Shown here piece by piece: positions 24,347-36,544 of a DNA stretch of 64,000 bases (its first letter is position 1; each line of letters starts with the position of its first letter). A model generated the notes under the pieces. The model made no database searches, was not told the DNA's origin, and saw only the letters and a list, made by a program, of their open reading frames with translations. The stretch lies in contig NC_083339.1 in the NCBI RefSeq assembly GCF_019175385.1, positions 33,571,637 through 33,635,636 of the forward strand. The letters run 5' to 3'. Made by a program: the position numbers and the translations under genes. Source of the DNA: Lycium barbarum. Taxonomy: Eukaryota; Streptophyta; Magnoliopsida; Solanales; Solanaceae.

Positions 24347-25070
24347 TTTTTATAAAAAATTAGACTTCGGCACCATTCCTTTTTGTCATAATAGATATTC
24401 ACGGAAAAAAAAAAAAACCACAACAAAGATCGACAATTTCAATCCAGTATCTTCACAAATAACACGGATAAAACCCTAGGCTTTGATACCATATAAAGAT
24501 TAAATCGTGGAGCGAGAACAATAATTGTCTACCTTTTAGCGCAGTGGAAGAATAGTTGAATTCACCACAAAAAATTAGCCCTTAGTCGAACTTTGAATCT
24601 CTAGGAAAAAAAGTCATAATACACGAACTAAACGTCTTTCCTTTTTTGTGTGTATTGTTGAAAGAACAAGAGCAGAGTTTTCTCTGTTAGAGTGCAAGCG
24701 AGGGAACATACTTTTTCTACCGAATAAAAAGATAAAAGGAACCAATTTCACTAAAAAAAAACTAACTTTTCCCAGTATTAAATAATGATATAGGACAGTT
24801 AACTTCTCTGCAGCAAGTTATTTTTCTTTAATCTTTTATTCTTATCCCTTCTATAGGACCGAGTAAGCCCATATAGAGTGATCCACAATCCAATATCCAA
24901 TAGATTGGTTGCATTATAAACTTTTCTAGTTTGGTCGATAGAATTAGTTCAACTTGTTATCAATCACAAACACATAAAACAGTTACGCAAAAATAGGTGT
25001 AGAGGATAACATTATAAATGTGAAATGAATAGTATAAAAGAAAAAGTTGACTAGAGAAAGTTTGGTATTT
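24347..25070. other. No gene; possible remnant of a minus-strand copia-type LTR with primer site
   Basis: AT-rich sequence between A and F. On the minus strand TGGTATCAAAGCC (about 24479-24491) is one base from the initiator Met primer site and typical of copia elements, so the sequence to its right could be an old LTR. No clear LTR ends or coding sequence support this. F inserted into this same sequence, which resumes at 48061. Confidence 0.25.
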
Positions 25071-25505
25071 GATACTATCACGACCCAAACCGATGAGCTG
25101 TGACGAGTGCCCGACCACTACTGGCCAAGCACTCCTATGCTTGCTTTTACTTCTCACTGATTAATCTGGGCCCATACACAATCTATAACTGAGCTATACT
25201 GTCTTCTGAACAATCAACACAAGAAGCACCATGTCGAGAACTCACGGACAACACATACATATAAACATAAACACTGTACAACAAACAAGCGCCGATGAGG
25301 CTGCATAACATCACGGCTACATATCACTACTGTCTACAGACCTCTATGGAAAACAGACAGTAGAAAAGACAGGAAAAAGCCCTGTCATACCCCTACATCA
25401 AAAAGAGCATACAAAAAGGGTAGTCGCTCCAGTCCAAAAGGAGCTCGCTAGCTGAGATGGAAGAGAGATCCTACTGGTCTGGCTCGCTCAGCTGGCTACC
25501 TGATC

Positions 25506-25563
25506 CTGCGAGCATGAACGCAGCGTCCAAAAAGAAGGGACGTCAATATGAGTAATGTACTGA
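25506..25563 (-). other. Three-hairpin LTR module, F 3' LTR copy
   Basis: SL1 TCAGTAC with partly decayed ATATTGA, SL2 CGTCC/GGACG (25524-25542), SL3 CTGCG/CGCAG (25506-25523). The corresponding region is deleted from F's 5' LTR. Confidence 0.7.
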
Positions 25564-26706
25564 GTATGTAAGGCATGAATGATAGCATGATAATAAGTAG
25601 AGAACATGAACAACAACATAATAAGGAAATATAGAAGACATAAGAAGAAGGTATAACTGTAACTACTTCCCTGTTAAGGCGGAATCATGCATGCTTACCT
25701 TTACCTTTTAAACATATTACACATACATACATAAGCTGTCTGATCAAATAACATCATTAGCCCGCGTCTGGGCCTCCCGCGTCCGGGGTAATCATCTCAC
25801 GCCGCCCACTAGTGGTGTTGCCCGTGCCATATAGACGCAGTGTTATTATCATTATCCATAAGCCGCCCACTAATCCCATCGTAGTGGTGCTGCCCAGTCG
25901 TATAGGCGCGGTGTAATCATCCGTAAGCCGCCCACTATGCTCACCGTAGTGGTGCTGCCCGGCCGTATAGCGCAGTGTAATCTTCATCATATAAGCATGC
26001 ATAAGAGCCCAATCAAATGCTATGACTCTATCAGAGTGACGTAAGGTCGGTAACCTCTGATTGTATTAGGGAATAATCATGACCATCATGTCTCGCCTTG
26101 AAGGAACTAGCATTATGAGGTGAGACAATCAAAGAAGAATAACATCAAGGGAAAAACATAGAATAAAATCATTATTCTCATAAAGCGTCAACTTATACAC
26201 TTTGGAAAATTTTGAAATAGAGTCATCATCAAAGAATAAAATTGAGAATCAAGGAATAGCTCAACATTCTCATATTCATATTCACATTGAAACCATAAGC
26301 TTGAAACCTTTAAACATAAGATCATCATCGTCATCATAATCATCATAGAAAACATCTCTTCTTTGGCATCATAAGAAACTTATTAAGAATCATGAACGTC
26401 TAACTTTTGGAGGTAAGAAGAGGATGGAAACATATATGGAATCATAACATAGGAATCATGCCTTTGAAAGAAAGGGACGAGCCTTAACATACCTGTTCGA
26501 CCGCCTATTAGTTACGCTTATCCGTCCGAGCTCGTAAATTTGCATTCGAGAAGATTTATACCAACGTTAGACTCATTATCAAACAATTGTTCCAAGTTTT
26601 CAAATCAAACTATTTTATATTCTGCCAAAAATTGTGCAGCATCTCGCCTGTTTATATGCCTAGCCCGAAATTTCAATTCAGCAACCAACAACAATACCAA
26701 CACCAA

Positions 26707-29608
26707 TGTTATGTCCCGTGTTTTCGTATAATTGGAAACCGAGAAAAACAATTACGACTTGTGTGTTATAAGGACATAAATTTAATTTTTGTGAATATGG
26801 CTATGTGGTTGTGAAATCTTTAATGCTAAGACCTCGGGGAAGGCCGAGGATAAAAATTGGAATTTCGGAAATGAGTTTCGGGAATTACAAATCGGGACTT
26901 TTCAAGAAGTGGGCCCAAGAAATAAAAAGATTACAATTGAAGCCCAAGCAAGAGAAGGGGCCGGCCAAGCCCATTTTTAAAAAGGGTCATGTGCTATGCA
27001 CATGACCCCAAATGGATATATACTAGGGAGCCTTAGCAATTCAAGAACAAAAAATCAAAGAACTCACAAAAAGGGGGTTTCGGCCGAAGTGCAAAGGAAA
27101 AGAAAGAAAAAAAAAATTCCAAGCTTCTTTGTGATCCAAAAATCTTGTTCTTCTCATAGTTGTGAAGTGCTCAAGACCCTCTTCAACGGGGTATAATTAG
27201 TTTGGCACAAGAACTACGTTTGCGACAAGTCGGAAAATCAAGAAAAGGTAAGAATTTTGCCCCTCTAATGTTATAGAATTGATATGAATGTGTTAAGGAT
27301 TGGAAATAGACGAGAATCCCGTGATTTTGATATAAATAGAAAGTCGTGGGTGCGTGTGTATAGTGTGTATTGGCCGTGAGCCATAGAGAGGAAATTGATG
27401 TGAATTGATCTTGGTTAAGTTGGTATAATGTGTTGTTGTGACCTTTATGTCGTAAAAGATTAATTGATAAATGGAATTGGCGTTGAAAAGTGATTTTGGA
27501 TACTATCGGAAAGTGTATACCCTTGGTATCATTATGTATATCATTGTATATTTAGGGTGCTAGAGACTTTAGATATGAACTTATAATGATGTTAATGAAT
27601 TCGGAATGAAACGACGTGAGTTAGAATGTTCGTCGTGAACTTTTGATTGTTTTGAAGAATTATGGAACATAATGGATTTTGGTGTAATTTCGGGTATGGC
27701 TTGTATTGTAGTTAGGTTGTGATTATATAAGTTTGAATGTGGAAATGAATACAATTATGTAGATGTAGAATTGGAGTTTTGAAAGTTTGAATGGAAGTTG
27801 CCAACTTAGATAACAAAGTGGAATTTTGAAGCTAGAATGGCTTGATTGTTGTTTGTGTTGTTTGTTGATGTGTGGGCTGTTGTTGTTGTTGTATTTTGAG
27901 CCGAGCTACGCCTCGGGGATGTTAGATTTATAGGGGAAATGCTGCCGAAATTTCGGTAGGCAAATATGGAGTTAAAGGCATTTTTTGAGCCTAAGAATCT
28001 CAATTGGTAACTTTGACCATTTGCAGATTTTTGAAGAAACGGGGCGGGACTTTTGGAAGGGCTTACGACGTCTGTGAGGTATGTAAAGCTTCCCAATTCT
28101 TTATTTGGCATATCTTAGTGTGTTAGTTGAATATGAGACCTTCCGGAGCATTTCTGCTCCTCGAAACCCGATCCACAGGAAAGTTACTATTCATTCAATT
28201 CGATTGAAGCCTAAAGGCTCCCTTTTGGCTAGAATGCCATTATTCGTCCGAAACCTATCGAAATGTGGTCGGGTAACCTAGAAATGATTACGTATGACCT
28301 TTGGCATATTACTGCTCGAAAAAGAATATGTTCGCCACCTCACTTCGACTCGAGGTGGGTCCGCTACCCCAAAATGCCCGATTTGCCCTTCGGGCCATCT
28401 TTGAGAATAGAGTTGAACGTACCACTTCTGATCTTTGGAACATCCTTCCACGGGGTATGTTTGGACTATTCGATGCACTAATCCAGGTTTTGAACTATAT
28501 GGACCATTTTGGAATCGTTTTGCAAAATGAAACCTTATGTCGACTAAGTATTCGACTATTTTGTAATAGGATATGATTTATGAGTTTACTTTGTTTGAAA
28601 CACTATTTTGAAATACGATTTGCATTTGGTTGCTCACGACTCCGCTCGTGCCTTATTATGACTTCGTTCACCGGTTCCCGGGCCGGTTTTGATTCGTGCA
28701 TTTTATGATAATTCGGCCGTATGCTGTGTTACGGTTCCCAAGGCTTCGCCATAGGGCCGGGTTCCGTTTGGAGTTATGTTGTGATATGGCTCGGGATGCG
28801 ATACGCTCACCGATGATTATGATTATGTTCGGGGATGTACGGAGATTTGAAACCTTCTGGTGTTATGCTGTGTGTGGTGCCAGCGTCGGAGTGGCGACCA
28901 CGTTCTTAAGCGTTTGCATGATTTTATTTGCATAAAATATATGTATATGATTCCGATACAGATTTTGACATACCAGTTTGTACCCCACTTTGACATTTGA
29001 CTTGCTTTCGGTTTTGAAGCCATAATTCTGTACTCCGTGCTTTACATACTCGGTACATATTCCGTACTGACCCCCTTTCTTCGGGGGCTGCGTTTTATGC
29101 CCGCAGGTGCAGATATCGGTGATCCTCCGCAGTAGGCTTCACTTCTTGCTATTCCGGAGTTCTCCTATTTGATCCGGAGTCCACTTTTGGTACAGACTCT
29201 TTTTGCTTTGTATATACTTTGTATATTTGACAGTTTGGGTATGGCGGGGCCCTGTCTCACCTTATGTTATGTTTTGAGTTCGTAGAGGCCTGTAGTCATC
29301 TTTGTGGGGCGAGGGTCCTATGTGTTTATGGTCTGATTTTGCTATCGGGTCTTAAAGCGGTCTGTTTGATATGATGGCCCCATATGGCCCTTTTGTATAT
29401 ATTTGTATTTTGACCGGCGATGTCTATTCCGCCGCTTTGTTTGAGTTTGATTTGATATGACCGCTTAAGACATATTTTCGATATAAATTATGTTTGATAT
29501 AACTTCTTGAAAATTTTGAAATAAGTTCGAATTCGGAAATGAATATGCGATTTGGTCTGGGTACCCAGGTAGGGTGCCAGTCGCGGCCCACGGGGCTGGG
29601 TCGTGACA
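26707..29608 (+). mobile_element. Element G: solo LTR nested in F's 3' LTR
   Basis: Starts TGTTATGTCCCG, ends GGGTCGTGACA, with TSD ACCAA (26702-26706 and 29609-29613). Length 2902 bp with no interior. The sense strand carries CCGAAATTTCGG (27945-27956), a donor-like GAGGTATGTAAAGC (28076-28089) and the module (29050-29106). Its termini resemble those of C, J and K. No gene is present. Confidence 0.93.
29050..29106 (+). other. Three-hairpin LTR module, copy in G
   Basis: SL1 TCGGTAC/GTACTGA (G-U pair at the third position), SL2 CCCCC/GGGGG (29071-29087), SL3 CTGCG/CGCAG (29088-29106). Confidence 0.75.
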
Positions 29609-30507
29609 ACCAACCATAATATTCTCAATACCAAGATTTTTCATAAACATCCCATATCGTGTTTATCCCATATTTCCACCAACAAAATCATTTTATAATT
29701 ATTTAACAGCTCCATCTCTGTAAATAAATCAAGATTAACATTAATAACAAGAGACTCATACCTTTCTCTCGATAATATTGCTATATCTTCACTTCTCCAC
29801 CTTGAGCTTAAGCCACAACGCGCCGCTATACGATTTTATAGTCGCAACTATACGCTATCCAGACCAGAATCCGGGAATTATACCTGGTTTTTGCTTAAAA
29901 GTTAGTGTGGGCATCTTGGAGGAAATTTCCAAAAGATTAGATGGAGTTTTGGGTGTGTTGGCTGAAGAAATAAGGGGGGTAACCCCTTTATATAACGGTC
30001 CAGGTTCTATCTGGACCGACTTAAAATTTGCTCAGCGCGATCGCACTGCAACGTGAAGCGCTCATGCTGAGTTACAGGGTCTTGCCCTGCTTGTTCACAC
30101 CACCTCCTGGCGCATTCGCGCAGGGTTAATTTCCTGCCCTGATAGTCGATCTTAAAATGCCCATAACGTTTTATTACGTTATCGTATGAGAGCCCATGAC
30201 CTATCGTTGGAAATCTATTTCAATTAACTACAAATTTCATATTTGGTGATTTTCCAAATTCCAAACTTATAATGGCGCTTTGGCCTCTTCAAGTCAGATC
30301 ATCCGAAAACATCTCCTTAAATCATCGTTTTGGAGGGCTTATGCCCATATTTGGCTTAAAGGTTCTTCTTAGGACTTGCTCAGCTTCCCATGTACTACTC
30401 ATATAATATAATCTTCACCCTTAATCCTTGTATGACTTTACTCTTCTTTGAGCTCATACTAAGTTTTCTACAATCTTGGTAGCGCGAAATATTTTCGGGG
30501 TGTAACA

Positions 30508-30522
30508 TCCTTCCCCCCTTAG
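30508..30522 (-). promoter_or_regulatory. Polypurine tract of F
   Basis: Minus strand TAAGGGGGGAAGGA directly before the 3' LTR start TGTTACACC. Confidence 0.8.
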
Positions 30523-32770
30523 AAACATTCGTCCTCGAATGTCGTAGTTTGTAAACCCACGATATCATCTTTGATTCCCCTGAATAGTTATCCTCCCCTT
30601 AAAGTCTGATTACCATGCGCTTAGACTATAAATTGGGTCAGTCTCTTCTCATTCTTCCTTAACTCTTTTATTGCATTCAGTCAACTTCTTTCGCTTCTTT
30701 GTTCTGATGTACATAATCAGAAATTAACTAGTATCACGCTCTCGTTCTGTTTCTATTATCGTAGTTTTGCCTTGTCATGCCACATGTACTCGTCGTTTTA
30801 CGAGTACTCCCTTTTTCTCACTCCTTGTTTCCCTGGTAGTGGGCAGCTACCTTTCTCCAATACGGCGCCCTCTTTGCGTTTACTCATTCTATGCCATCTC
30901 GGACTATCCTTTTTATACCCGTTGATCTTAGATATACACTGTAATGACTCCTTGTATTTCATTAGTCTGGCTCTCTAATCCTTTACATCCCTGTCACAAT
31001 CTCTCTTACCCTTACAATCTAAATATTTATCCAACATTACTTTGTCGCTAGTGAGCATAATGGTTATGTTTCTTAAGCTATTCTCCCCAGTTCCTTTCCA
31101 AGACCAGTTATATCAATATCCAAAATATGTATATACATAATGCTTCCACACTATTTCTTTCCTATTCGTATCGCTTGGGATAATCTATAACCCGAGTTCA
31201 AACTAATTTCATAGCTCACAACATCTTTGAGCTCCTGCCACAACTTTTTCTTTAGCTTCCTTCCCTCAAATCTTGCGATACAACCCAGAAGCATAGGACT
31301 GCGGAAATTCTTACTCCATTATGACTCTCTTGTAACGTAAGTATATTTATCTTCGATTTCCTTGTACCGCCGATCACTTCATCAGTCGTTATTCCTTGTT
31401 GGCTTTCCGGTGTGGCCTTTTTGCAATTTTAGTTGCGCATAACTTTACGTTGATGGTTCATATAATTCCATAGTATATGCTCTCATGTTCAGTATAATTA
31501 GTAATCCATGAGATGTTTTCTAACATCTGGTGGTACGACTCTCTTTTCATTCATAAGAGCAGTGTTCTTCCTTTCTTCGGAAATTGCCAAACTACCAATT
31601 GTTGTTCCTTTTACTACAATTATCATCCCTTCCGGTGCTGAAATTCCCTTTTGTTGTCATCCCAAGTATCCTTTGGGTTCGTCATTCTCTCCATCATCCT
31701 CTGTGAATTTAGTTTGGAGACCTTTCTTACTCTCTTTATTACCCTTTAGGACATGTCGCTGCATACTTAAGTACGGCATAGTTTTTCCCGATACGAGGGA
31801 TTCAAACCATGGTCTAGAAACATCATAGCTCATATCGGCGTGATGCATTCTCTTGAGTTGTTTTCCATACTTTCTTCCTATACCTGCCTCATGGCACAAT
31901 TATTTTCAATTCGCTTCTGCTTCTTTCTGATACCTTCTTGATATGCCAATACGCCTCGAGCTAATAAATTTCGTTTTCTGGAGCTTGAGAATGTCATAAT
32001 TCCCTTCAAGTCTAATAGGCTCTTCCCTCCTTTTTAAGGAGGCCCTTATATACCAATAGCCTTCGAGTATCCATCGTCTTCGATAATTATCTGCCGCCCT
32101 TCATGATCTTCTTAAGGCCGGAGTTCCTTCATCGTATGGTTTAACTTATCTATCTTTTTACTAGTTAACATCTTGTATTCAATCAGAATACTTATAAGGG
32201 TCAGATCCAATTCTGATGCCTTCTTTTCCGTCCTGCCATACCTCTCTCTTTTATGACTAATGATTTCCTAGACCGACAAGTTAATAGGGACATCGGGATT
32301 CACTACGTCCTTTATGAAGTGTTCGATTATACCTTACTCTTTTATCCCTCGTCTTTCTTCCCTACTTTATTTATAACATCTCTAAAATTCCTCTTACCCT
32401 GAGTTCTCCGTCCATTTATGTCTATACCATACCATTTTATCAATATTCCACACCCTTCCTTCCACTATCAATCCTTCCACCCGTTTAGCTCATTTACTCG
32501 TGGTTCTTCTTAATTACGCATCTGTGTTGCAGCTATACATCAAGATTTTCCCAGTGTCCTGCTACCTCTTGCTCTTAGCACGGAATTCTTATAGTTTACA
32601 CTCTCTCCATCCACGTTCATCGAGCCTTTATCTACCTTTCTGATGCTATGGTCGGGTTGTCTTCCATACACGTTCGTTACATTTCATTTTATTTCCTCTA
32701 TGATCGAATCTCTCGGTCTTTACAGGAATTCTTGTTCCATGCCATTAGTTTTCTAATCAATTGTGTCAAC
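30523..32770 (-). other. F interior, left part: non-coding
   Basis: About 2.2 kb, strongly pyrimidine-rich on the plus strand, so purine-rich in F's sense. No retrotransposon protein domain is recognisable in any frame. A 152-codon frame starting at 32648 runs across the H boundary and is not real. The sequence continues at 44071 once H is removed. Confidence 0.7.
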
Positions 32771-32956
32771 TGTCACGACCCAACTAGGGGCCACGACGGG
32801 TACCCGGGGCTAGTCACTGAGCACCACTCGTTCTACTACTCATCTTACTCATTTAATGCTTTTTTTTTTATCAATTTATACTCCAGACATAAGAAAATCA
32901 TCTTTTCATTTGAGAACATAAAATACTTTAATATGCATAAGCCTCTCGACCATCAA

Positions 32957-32957
<1 letters not shown>

Positions 32958-32989
<32 letters not shown>
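32958..32989. repeat. AT microsatellite in H 3' LTR
   Basis: About 16 AT units, 187 bp from the LTR's sense 3' end. The copy in the 5' LTR is shorter. Confidence 0.95.
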
Positions 32990-32994
<5 letters not shown>

Positions 32995-33206
32995 TAACAA
33001 TCTCATGAGACAATTTAACCCACACTGCGTATCTACGAGCCTCTACTGGAATGCTAAACATGAAGACGGGACAAGACCCCGTCATGCCCAAAATACATAT
33101 ACATGAATGTACACAAAAGAATAATCAAGCACCTCCGGAACAAAGGAGTGCTTTCAATCGGCTGACAGCTACGACGAATCTGGGTCAAGTTCTCCTCCCT
33201 GTCTAC

Positions 33207-33264
33207 CTGTAGGCATAAACACAGCATCCAAAGAAAACGGACGTCAGTACGAACATTGTACTGA
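33207..33264 (-). other. Three-hairpin LTR module, H 3' LTR copy
   Basis: SL1 TCAGTAC/GTACTGA perfect (33244-33264), SL2 CGTCC/GGATG (one G-U pair), SL3 CTGTG/TACAG (33207-33224). Confidence 0.75.
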
Positions 33265-35255
33265 GTATGAGAGGCATAAACAATGAAATACGACAATGAT
33301 ACAAAGGAAATATCAATGTGAAACATCTGTATCTGACTGTCAAATATAAAAGAAGTAATGCGTACTGTCTTACTCATACTCATCGTCATATCATAAATGC
33401 ATAAATGCATAAGCTGCCCGTCCATATCGGATCGGTGTGATAATCATAACATTAGCCTTCGTCCAGGCCTCCCGCGTCCGGGGTATCGTCTCATGCCGCC
33501 CGCTAGTGGTGTCTGTCCATGCTGTCTGGCCATGGTGTATAGCTGCCCGCCTTAGCGGTGACTGCCCGGCCATATAGGCGCGGTGTTATATCATCATCAT
33601 ACATGCTCATCATAGTATGCTTATCATAATATACTTATCATAATATGTTTATCATAGTACATGCATAGGGCTCAAGAACAACTACACTTTATTGGGGTGA
33701 TGTAAGGTCGTGATCCCCCGATTTCATTATGGAGCATTCTTTGGCAGTCTGCCTCACCTTGAAGGAACTAACATATAAGGTGAGTGTGAGAAATAAATAA
33801 CATCATTATCATTATAGGATTATCATATCATTATAGGGCTCATAACATGTCTCTTATCTTATATAGCTATTCATAAACATAGGCTTTTAGTTTTCTGGAA
33901 TATAGGAACTCATGAAGAGGAAAGAGAGTCATGCTATAGGATTCATGCCATTATAAGGAAAGGACTAGCCTCACATACCTTTGACGTTTAACCAAGCTAT
34001 CACTTGCTTGTTCTCCTTCGATATCACGTTTCTACCTTCAAGAGTGAATTTGGGCTAACGTTAGTTAATCATCTATAAGAACGCGCTACCATTCTAGGGA
34101 AAAATTGGGCAGCATTTCCTTTGTTTATACTATTTTTCCCATATTCTATATCAACTCTCAAACTTTCATAACAACATTCTCAATATGATAGACAACACTC
34201 ATCATTCGTTTACAATATCCGTATTTCACAATTTGTCTTCACTTTCTCCATAATCATGGTCATGGTTCATTGTTGCATTTTTCTCACATAGGATACTTAC
34301 TTCATGTTCTAAATGTCATTCGTAACATTTTTATAATCACAAATTATCAATGATCATGGCTCAATTCAAACCTTTACTCAACATTGTTGCTATTCACACT
34401 TTCATGACCCATTTCTTACATCCTTCTATAATCCAAGTGTTTCAACTCTTCCATACCATAAATAACATGTAAATTCCATAAAACTTACCTTAGATGTTGT
34501 AGGAACTAGCCTTGAGTGGTATTACTCTTCTTGCACCAAAACCCTAGTTTACTTCTCTAGAAATTTCTTAACTTTGATGAGTTTCATACACTTGATTCAC
34601 TTGGATTCTTGATATTGATCTTTGATTTCCTTTGTTTTCTTGTAGATGAAGAGCGGAGAGTATTCTTGAGGTTTCTAGAGAGAAGTATCGTGGAAATGAA
34701 ATGAATTTAATGAGCTTGGGTCTCCTTTTAATGACTTAAAATCTGATTTGGAATGAACAGTAGTTGATGTGCACAGTGGTCGTAAACCCAGTTTACGGTC
34801 CGTATTCTAGTTTACGGTCCGTATTCTGTGGACGTATTAAAGCATAACAGAACCAGAAAGTCAGGCTGAGGACATGGTGGTTTACGACTCAATTTACGGG
34901 CCGTATTTCGGTTTACGGTCCGTATTTCAAGTCGTTTTTAACCACTCAAGTCTTTGACAGAAAGTAGAAGTTTTGTAAGTTGAAATACGACATGGTAGTT
35001 TACGGGCCGTATACCACTTTACGGTCCGTATTCCATTTTACGATCGACTAGGCCAAAGTGCAAATCTGCAACTTTCACGTCTTCAAAACCTATAATTAGT
35101 CATTGTGGAGCATAACCTATCTCTTGTTCCCATTGCCTTTGAAATCTTACTTAGGGTCGTCAAACGTCATTCCCTTCTAATTAAAACATCATATACTCGT
35201 ATTCTTCGTTAGTCTATTCATTGTACGTTCACGGGGAAATTTTCGAGATGTAACA

Positions 35256-35270
35256 TTCTTCCCCCCTTTT
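35256..35270 (-). promoter_or_regulatory. Polypurine tract of H
   Basis: Minus strand AAAAGGGGGGAAGAA directly before the 3' LTR start. Confidence 0.85.
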
Positions 35271-35615
35271 GGAACATTCGTCCTCGAATGTTAAGTCATC
35301 GGGGATTCTAGAAAAATTCCGCCAGAGTTTCCCCTGTAATATGGCACTACCATCCTGTCACAACAACCCATAATATCATTGCCTCACAGGGCTACATCAC
35401 AATATCAACATATCTATGGCCACACACGACCAAAAGCATGAAAAGTAAGTGTATATACCTTATATCATTGGCGTTTCATCTTGAATCTCCCCTAGGGGTT
35501 GAAATAAATGCGGGTACTTGGACTTCATACTCTCTTCCGCTTCCCAAGTCATTTCTTCTCGGTTATTGTTTCACCACAAGACTTTAACTGAAGCTACCTC
35601 TTTATTTTGAAGTCT

Positions 35616-36539
35616 TCACACTTGCCTATCTAGAATAGCAATAGGCACTTCCTCATAGGTTAGTTTTTCTGTAACTTGCACATCATCTATCGTGACAATC
35701 TTTGTGGGATCTCCAACACACTTGCGGAGCATCGAAACTTGGAAGACTGGATGGACTGATTTAAGCTCTGAAGGCAAGTCTAATTCATAAGCGACATGAC
35801 ACACTTTACGGATAATTTTATAGGGTCCAATATATCTAAGACTTAACTTCCCTCTCTTGTCGAATCTCATCACCCCTTTCATTGGCGACACTTTCAAAAA
35901 TACCCAATCATCCACCTAAAATTCCAAGTCTCGTCGGCGATTGTCCGCATAATACTTTTGGCGACTTAGGGCTGTCAACAATCGATCTTGGATCACTTTG
36001 ACTTTCTCTACCGCTTGTTGAATCAGTTCAGGGCCTATCAATTGTACCTCTCCTGTTTCAAACCATCCTATTGGAGACCTGCATTTCCTCCCATATAAAG
36101 CTTCATACGGAGCCATTTGAATACTGGAATGGTAACTATTGTTGTAAGCAAACTCAATAAGGGATAAGTGATCATCCCCGCTACCACCAAAATCTAATAC
36201 ACATGCCCGTAGCATATCTTCCAAAGTTTGAACAGTACGCTCGGCTTGTCCATCAGTCTGTGGATGAAATGTCGTGCTAAGCTTCACCTGGGTACCTAGA
36301 CCTTCTTGAAAGGACTTCCAGAATTTAGCTGTGAACTACGTTCCTCTATCTGTGATAATGGATAATGGAATACCATGAAGTCGCACAATTTCTTTGAGAT
36401 ATAACCTCGCATAGTCTTTGCTGAGTACGTGGTTCTAACTGGAAGAAAATGGGCTGCTTTCGTCAATCTATCCACGATCACCCATATAGAATCATACATG
36501 CCACGGGAACGAGGTAACCCCACAATAAAATCCATGTTG
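35616..36539 (-). pseudogene. Element H pol, integrase catalytic core and C-terminus (broken)
   Basis: Integrase portion left of insertion I. It reads INMDFIVGLPRSRGMYDSIW (first catalytic Asp), then [16 protein letters not shown], the second Asp region near 36350, STTFHPQTDGQAERTVQTLE with the catalytic Glu near 36245, then the YIGPYKIIRK segment near 35825 and a tail resembling a chromodomain start (VPIAILDRQV). Frame changes occur near 36415, 36290 and 35916, and a stop replaces the usual Gln-Val before DDWVFLKV. The gene continues at 38491 on the other side of I. It is non-functional. Confidence 0.87.
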
Positions 36540-36544
36540 ATTAC

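Larger units (their letters stand above)
25076..30507 (-). repeat. 3' LTR of F, split by G
   Basis: About 2.53 kb without G. Sense end TCACGACCC side at 25076, sense start TGTTACACCCCG at 30507. It contains the hairpin module (25506-25563), a tandem GC-rich cassette CCGCCCACTA...GTAGTGGTG (25765-25985), and a donor-like CAGGTATGTTAAGGC (26481-26497). It preserves about 800 bp that are missing from the 5' LTR. Confidence 0.87.
32771..35255 (-). repeat. 3' LTR of H
   Basis: Sense start TGTTACATCTCG at 35255, end GGGTCGTGACA at 32771. It carries six or so copies of the palindromic TACGG(T/G)CCGTA (34791-35030), a donor-like AAGGTATGTGAGGC (33967-33982), a GC-rich cassette (33410-33590), the hairpin module (33207-33264), SL4 (33065-33083) and an AT run near the 3' end. 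Confidence 0.94.

Noticed and set aside
34791..35030. CRISPR-like array in H LTR
   Set aside because: Short palindromes with irregular spacing, duplicated in both LTRs of a plant retrotransposon; not a CRISPR array.
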